Shown piece by piece: positions 7,149 through 11,402 of a DNA stretch of 11,402 nt. Each line of letters begins with the position of its first letter. Within the stretch, counting starts at the first letter, position 1. The notes below the pieces were generated by a model, which did not search any database, had not been told where the DNA came from, and saw only the letters and a list, made by a program, of their open reading frames with translations. A program made the translations under genes and the position numbers. The DNA comes from Tetmemena sp. SeJ-2015 (lineage: Eukaryota; Ciliophora; Spirotrichea; Sporadotrichida; Oxytrichidae): NCBI GenBank assembly GCA_027382625.1, contig JAJKFJ010013823.1, forward strand, positions 1 to 11,402. The letters are read 5' to 3'.

Positions 7149-7459
7149 CTTATTGCTTAAATACATATAGTTTAAAAACTGTATATTATTTTAATTAAGT
7201 TTTAATTAATTAAATATTCAATTTAAATCAATAAATATTATTACTTTAATTAAATAGAGATTAATTTAATATATAAATTATATTATAATTTGCGGGACTC
7301 AAATTATGTAATTATTATATATTTTTAATTGGTGAGACACAATTTCTTATTAAGGAAATGGCATGTTTTAGATGTTATGAATACACAATTTCATATGCCC
7401 AAAATTTAATTACTATTCTCTTACTGAAATATTTAATTTTATTCAACGTGCAAACCTCG
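7149..7459. promoter_or_regulatory. Divergent AT-rich interval between gene B and module C
   Basis: Very AT-rich 5' flank of B (-) and of module C (+). Positions 7149-7306 align with the second unit (10455-10618), while about 148 bp here (7307-7454) correspond to only 9 bp there. No motif can be named, although the shared stretch presumably includes the promoter. Confidence 0.5.
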
Positions 7460-7573
7460 ATGGGGACAAAGACTGCGAATAACTTGGACGAAGAGGAGCA
7501 GAGGTCTCAGTACCGAGAGATCGGCATAGATAACCATTTAAACCACACCAACCAATTCACAGAAAGAATGTGA
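7460..7573 (+). CDS. Module C: short conserved coding-like segment, function unknown
   Basis: ATG 7460 to TGA 7571-7573, 37 aa beginning MGTKTANNLDEEEQ. The frame extends upstream to 7358, but conservation with the second unit starts just before this ATG. In copy C' most codons match, with synonymous changes (AAT/AAC, TAC/TAT, ACA/ACT, AGA/AGG) and a length difference of 9 nt, a whole number of codons. That pattern indicates selection as protein. It is GC-richer than the AT-rich DNA on both sides and stands alone. It is probably a single MDS, perhaps the first, of a gene whose other parts are absent or elsewhere, or a small gene. Not recognised. Confidence 0.5.
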   Translation: MGTKTANNLDEEEQRSQYREIGIDNHLNHTNQFTERM

Positions 7574-8683
7574 CACAAAAATTACAAAAACAATTATTTG
7601 TTACAAGTTATATTTTATAAGTTTTTATAGATCTATGAAAAAATGAAGATAAATAAAAAGACTATTCATTTATCACTAAATTTATTTTTTGCTATAATTA
7701 AGAAATGTGTTATTTTAAGTTATAAATAATCTTTATTTGTCAATAAATATATATATATTATATGTCAAAATAAAATTATAAATATGCAATTATATGTAAT
7801 AGGAATAGAGTGCATCACAGAGGAAAAAATTTGCAAAGAGACAATCTCAAATTATATTAAAAAAATTATCCAATTGACTTAAATAAATAATTTAAATGAT
7901 AATAAATAGATAAATTTTACGAGACCTTTTTACAAAAAATAAATACAAAATTGATTATTTCTCTTAAATTAATGACCTTTTTATTTGGAGATTTTTAACT
8001 AAATTTAAATTCATGGAATTTAAGAAGTATGATTTCGAGATTTTTATTTTTTTACCTTTGAAGCAAAGCTATTAAATTATTTTTAAAGCATTAAATTAAA
8101 TTTATATTAAATACCAGTTTAAATTTTTTTGCATTTATTTATTTGTTTATTTTCTAAATGAAATTTTAATAATTTGTAAATACTGTTAAAGAAATTCAAT
8201 TTTTATTTAAATTTAAAATAAACTACTATTTTTTGTGCTTTCCCTAAATCTTTTATATTCAAAAAGAAGGATTTATAAATTTATAGCAGATGAAATATTA
8301 AAAAAATGTTTATAAAATTTTATAAAACTAAACATCTAAAGGTCACAAATTCAAAATCTAAAAATTTAAAAAAAAAGAATTTAAACTTCATAAAGTTAAT
8401 TTATCCTTTTTAAAATATAAGTAGCATAAAATATATTTCTTTAAAAGAAAAAAATTATTTACCAAATTATCTAAAAAGAGTGAGAAAAAAAATTTAAATG
8501 ATAATGTATTACATATAAATAAATAGTATTTAAAATTAATAGTTTTTAATTAATTCTCAAATAATTTAATCTAAAGCATAATAATTATATGCAAAACTAT
8601 ATTGCTATCTCATTCAAGATATAGTTATATTGACTTAGATAAATTGAAATAATTTGAAATAATATTTATTTCTTATCTAACTT
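7574..8683. other. AT-rich spacer, unit 1
   Basis: About 1.1 kb of very AT-rich DNA with no coding-like stretch in either code. It aligns patchily with 10735-11402, for example near 7600/10790, 7760/10960 and 8060/11250, so it belongs to the duplicated unit. It is probably germline-limited spacer. Confidence 0.6.
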
Positions 8684-9100
8684 AATTTCTCTTCCAACCA
8701 GACTCAGAGCTAGCTCCCTCACAACACCACCGCCATCAGCTTCAGGGCGAAGGCGCAGTCTCAGATCCGAGGTAGCTACAATCCCTCTCCCCAGTCATCC
8801 ACCAACTTCTTCAAGGGACATGCTTGGGTGCCAGTCATAAAGGAACTTTAAAACTTGCGACTCAACAAACTGGATCAGTCCACTGAATAGAACCAGAGCA
8901 CTTCTCAGATTAGTCACATCCCTCCACTGCTGTCAGACTAAAGCCAACCACAGCAAATAATGTTCCAAGCCTCTCAAGGTCTGAATGCAGCGGGCAACAA
9001 CTTAAAAATGTTTAAATTTTTGAAGAGGAATAGGAAAAAAATCTTCAAGTATATATATATGTTGTCATATAGAAGAATGTTATAATTTAGTTATAGTTGA
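8684..9100 (+). pseudogene. A': duplicated 3' part of gene A without its upstream MDSs
   Basis: From AATTTCTCT at 8684 to about 9007 this matches gene A 4262-4585 at roughly 92% (25 differences counted by eye over about 306 positions), with no indel and the frame intact. About half of the changed codons are synonymous, more than expected for neutral drift. The frame continues through LKRNRKKIFKYIY to TGA 9098-9100. Upstream is AT-rich spacer with no trace of the coiled-coil or CxxC MDSs. It is either a truncated copy or a terminal MDS of a paralogue whose other MDSs lie elsewhere (scrambled). A 9 bp direct repeat, GAATGTTAT, at 9075-9083 and 9099-9107 could be a pointer. Confidence 0.7.
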
Positions 9101-9344
9101 ATGTTATTCTTGAAATTTAATTTTTTCGCTCCTTAAAAAAGGACTTGAAAAAGATGAGGAGAGAAAGCAGCCGATATCAAGTTCTTTTTTAGAAGAAAGG
9201 CAGTCTGCTATCATTTTAATTAATTATATTCTGAAATATTTTTAAAAAAGATAAAATTAATTTTAATGAAAATATATTTATCATTTTTAATTATTATTTT
9301 CAGTTTTTATTAACAAAATATAACTTTTGAATCTCGTTAAGATT
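9101..9344. other. Gap between A' and B'
   Basis: AT-rich, homologous at its left end to 4700-4760. A short coding-like piece (LKKGLEKDEERK, from 9132) aligns in position with QQQRLELNIEAS of gene A but in a frame shifted from A', so it may be a decayed C-terminus or reached through an IES. Otherwise nothing is seen. Confidence 0.45.
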
Positions 9345-10454
9345 TCACATGTTATACTTTATAATTCTTGAGATTTAAGTCCTTTTAATATTTCCAGTAC
9401 GAGAAGACTTTTAAGCCACATTAATCTTCTGTATTCTTTCTGCCCTCTGACCATTTTTAGGATTCGATGAAACATTATTTAACTCTTCATACTTTTCAAG
9501 ATCTTGCTTAGCATTAGATTAGCAGATCTAAGTCTTCTCAAAAATAGCATTATATGCTTCGCACATCTCTATGATTTGATTATGCTACTCTCTTAGTTGT
9601 ATGTTCAAATCATTGAGTTCTTATATGTTGACTCGAGGAAGTTTCCTTTACTAAACTTCGTTATCGGGAGTAAGATCATAAGAAAATGAGATTTTCTTTG
9701 TAAATTCGTGAACTCTCTAAATTTTATCCTCATCGCACTAACTTCTTGCAAGAACTTCTCTAGCATGGTTAGCATTAAACCCTTCATACTCTTTTTATTG
9801 GTTAGCAAATAAGAAATTGTTTTAAGCTTCACCGATAAGAGTCTCTTCTTACCCATCAAACATTGGCTCATTATTCATCTACCAGTTATTTGGAGCTTCA
9901 CCTTAAAAATGCTCTGAAGGCATTTTAAGGCTATTGTGGTCTGAAACTAAAAAATAATCTAAGTCTTATGGTTATTGATACATTAAATTTTATACTTCTT
10001 AAAATCTATGGTTCTTAGATTTTATGTGAGGAATATCTTTAAACTACTGCGCATTCAAAGAATTTTTGCCATTACTAATTTGCTTTTATAATTACTTTTC
10101 TTCCTCTTTTATTTCTCTAATTTTTTAAAAGCGTTCCTTTGAAGTGGGGGACTTCAATAAAGATTATTAAGATGTCTAAAAGAGTTTCTCACTAAACTCC
10201 TCTGAATTACAGTTTAAACTTTTCTCTTTGTTTCGTGCCTTCGCGACATCAATCTCTAGTTGATTAATTTGATTTGGACCTTAAGATCTTTTCCCTATAA
10301 TCATAGAAAACAATCTTTAGTAAGATTGATTGTGAAGATATTCTCCTTCGTCTGCTTATTTCTTTGAATTTACTATTTTAGCTTTTTCCTCTTCTTGACT
10401 TGCAGAAATCATCGGATGTTTAGCTTTTGCTATTTAGGTGGAAGGACTCATCAT
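9345..10454 (-). CDS. B': intact shorter paralogue of gene B
   Basis: ATG 10454-10452 to TGA 9347-9345, 370 codons with no internal TGA when TAA/TAG are Gln, giving 369 aa with no IES needed. Not recognised as a known family. It shares with B, in order, LFSMIIGKRSQGPNQINQLE, a charged helix (KIREIKEEEKQLQKQ), QPQDLDYFLVSD, NHAREVLARS, the RKLP..N.(Q/K)EL block followed by a coiled coil, KQDLE, and the tail TGNIKRTQISR. About 200 residues of B's Gln/Ser-rich and acidic middle are missing. The proteins have diverged strongly, yet the frame is intact over 1.1 kb of AT-rich DNA, which argues that B' is or recently was expressed. The second ATG at 10451 is an alternative start. Confidence 0.75.
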
Positions 10455-10632
10455 ATTACTTAAATATATATTCAGTTTAAAATTGCAGATTTATTATAAT
10501 TTTATTTTTAATTCATTAAATATTTAATTTAATTCAAAAAGAATTATTACAGTAATTAATTAAATTTAACAGAAATTAAATTAATATAAATTATATTATA
10601 ATTGGCTGGGATCAATTTTTAAAAAAACCTCG
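10455..10632. promoter_or_regulatory. AT-rich divergent interval between B' and C'
   Basis: Counterpart of 7149-7459 but lacking about 139 bp present there. Shared short blocks (for example ATTATATTATAATT) suggest inherited promoter DNA. No motif is identified. Confidence 0.45.
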
Positions 10633-10731
10633 ATGAGGAAAAAGACTGCGAACAACTCGAATGAAGAGGCTCAGTATAGTGAGATCGGCATAGATAAACA
10701 TTTAAACCACATCAAGCAATTCACTGAAAGG
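10633..10731 (+). CDS. C': second copy of module C
   Basis: Starts MRKKTANNSNEE and continues QYSEIGIDKHLNH..QFTER in the same frame as module C, with a 9 nt deletion relative to it. Similarity stops around 10731. Unlike C, the frame does not stop here but runs on through AT-rich sequence, so the true end (stop or MDS border) is unclear. Confidence 0.45.
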
Positions 10732-10734
10732 CAA

Positions 10735-11402
10735 AAAAAATATAAGTAAATATATTTAAGATAGATTATTAAATTTATAACTATTTGCTTCAAGTTATAT
10801 ATTTTATAAGATTTTATAGGTCTATAAAAATTATTAAAATAAATTAAAGGACTTTTTATTAATATATTTATTATTATTTACTGTTCCATTATCGAAATCT
10901 TCTCTCATTTTAAGTTAGAAATAATTTGATTTTTATATAAAATTAATTTAAATATGTTATATGCTAGTATGATATCATAATATACAATTAAATGTAATAA
11001 AAATAAGGTATATTACTGTAACAAAACTTCTAAATAGAAAACCCTAAATTTTAACAAATTTATCCATTTTCCTCCTTTGAAAATTCTAATAGATAAGAAA
11101 TTGATTAACTTTTTAGACATTCTACAAAATAGTAAATATAAAATTTATATTTTCGAATGAAATTAAATATCTTTTATTTCGAACAAGACTAAGATTAATG
11201 GTATTTAAAAATTTGTGAGTTTTTTATTATATTTTGTACCTTTCAAACTAAGCTATTTCTTTATTTTTAAGCGTTTAATTACTTTTTTTTTTAACTTCAG
11301 TCAAAATCATTTGCACTTATTTATTTTTATTTCTTAATGTAATATTAACATTTTTAAATACTGTAATTAAATTTTTGTATAAATTTAAATTAATAATTAT
11401 TG
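10735..11402. other. AT-rich spacer, unit 2 (runs off the window)
   Basis: Very AT-rich, without coding-like stretches, and homologous to 7574-8240 or so in unit 1. Confidence 0.55.

Larger units (their letters stand above)
4262..8683. repeat. Tandem duplication, unit 1 (about 4.4 kb)
   Basis: Holds the 3' end of gene A, gene B, module C and spacer. The same modules recur in the same order and orientation from 8684. Offsets are 4422 (A), 4161 (B stop), 3306 (B start) and 3173 (C), reflecting the shorter B' and other indels in unit 2. Confidence 0.88.
8684..11402. repeat. Tandem duplication, unit 2 (incomplete at right edge)
   Basis: Contains A', B', C' and part of the spacer. The left border at 8684 falls inside the coding region of the A homologue, immediately after AT-rich spacer. 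Confidence 0.85.

Noticed and set aside
9605..9871. Minus-strand 88-codon frame
   Set aside because: It is another frame of B'; the B' frame spans 370 codons and matches gene B.
1..11402. tRNA, rRNA, CRISPR or a transposon with a transposase gene
   Set aside because: No tRNA-like folds, rRNA blocks, regular spacer repeats or transposase motifs were recognised on either strand.

Overview
The window reads as germline (micronuclear) DNA of a spirotrichous ciliate of the Oxytricha/Stylonychia/Tetmemena type. Three observations support this. (1) Long coding stretches on both strands open up only if TAA and TAG encode glutamine and TGA is the sole stop. (2) Genes are cut every 50-500 bp by short AT-rich segments that break the frame. 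Each is bounded by a 3-8 bp direct repeat, and removing the segment with one repeat copy restores the frame. This is the behaviour of internal eliminated sequences (IESs) lying between macronuclear-destined segments (MDSs), with the repeats acting as pointers. The varied pointer sequences argue against Paramecium or Euplotes crassus, whose IESs are bounded by TA. (3) Several genes share one unbroken stretch with very AT-rich spacers, unlike the gene-sized macronuclear chromosomes of these ciliates.

Layout. 1-203: 3' flank of the first gene, with a possible scrap of a convergent gene. 204-1547 (-): nuclear gene for mitochondrial ribosomal protein uL22m, in six MDSs and five IESs, decoded to 350 aa. 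1548-1678: divergent promoter interval. 1679-4940 (+): gene A, a long coiled-coil protein of about 830 aa, with up to fifteen candidate IESs and three intron-like GT..AG segments. Its N-terminal block, CxxC motif and C-terminal motif resemble the DUF4795 (QRICH2/C16orf96-like) family; that is recognition from memory. 5184-7148 (-): gene B, convergent with A, about 638 aa, unknown function, with one in-frame TGA that falls inside a 48 bp IES.

From about 4262 a diverged tandem duplication begins. Unit 1 holds the 3' end of A, then B, a short coding-like module C (7460-7573, +) and an AT-rich spacer. Unit 2 (about 8684 to the right edge) repeats this order: A' (only the 3' end of A), B' (9345-10454, -, an intact 369 aa paralogue of B lacking its middle), C' and a homologous spacer. 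The second unit runs off the window, and its spacing predicts another A-like segment about 0.5 kb beyond the right edge.

How it works together: none of the main genes here can be read directly from the germline copy. During macronuclear development the IESs would be removed at the pointers, and remaining introns would be spliced from the transcripts. uL22m would enter mitochondria to join the large ribosomal subunit. Gene A may be a cytoskeletal or axonemal coiled-coil protein. No functional link between uL22m, A and B is visible beyond adjacency. The main points of interest are the fully decodable IES architecture, a stop codon and a hairpin hidden inside IESs, and a tandem array whose modules have diverged at very different rates.
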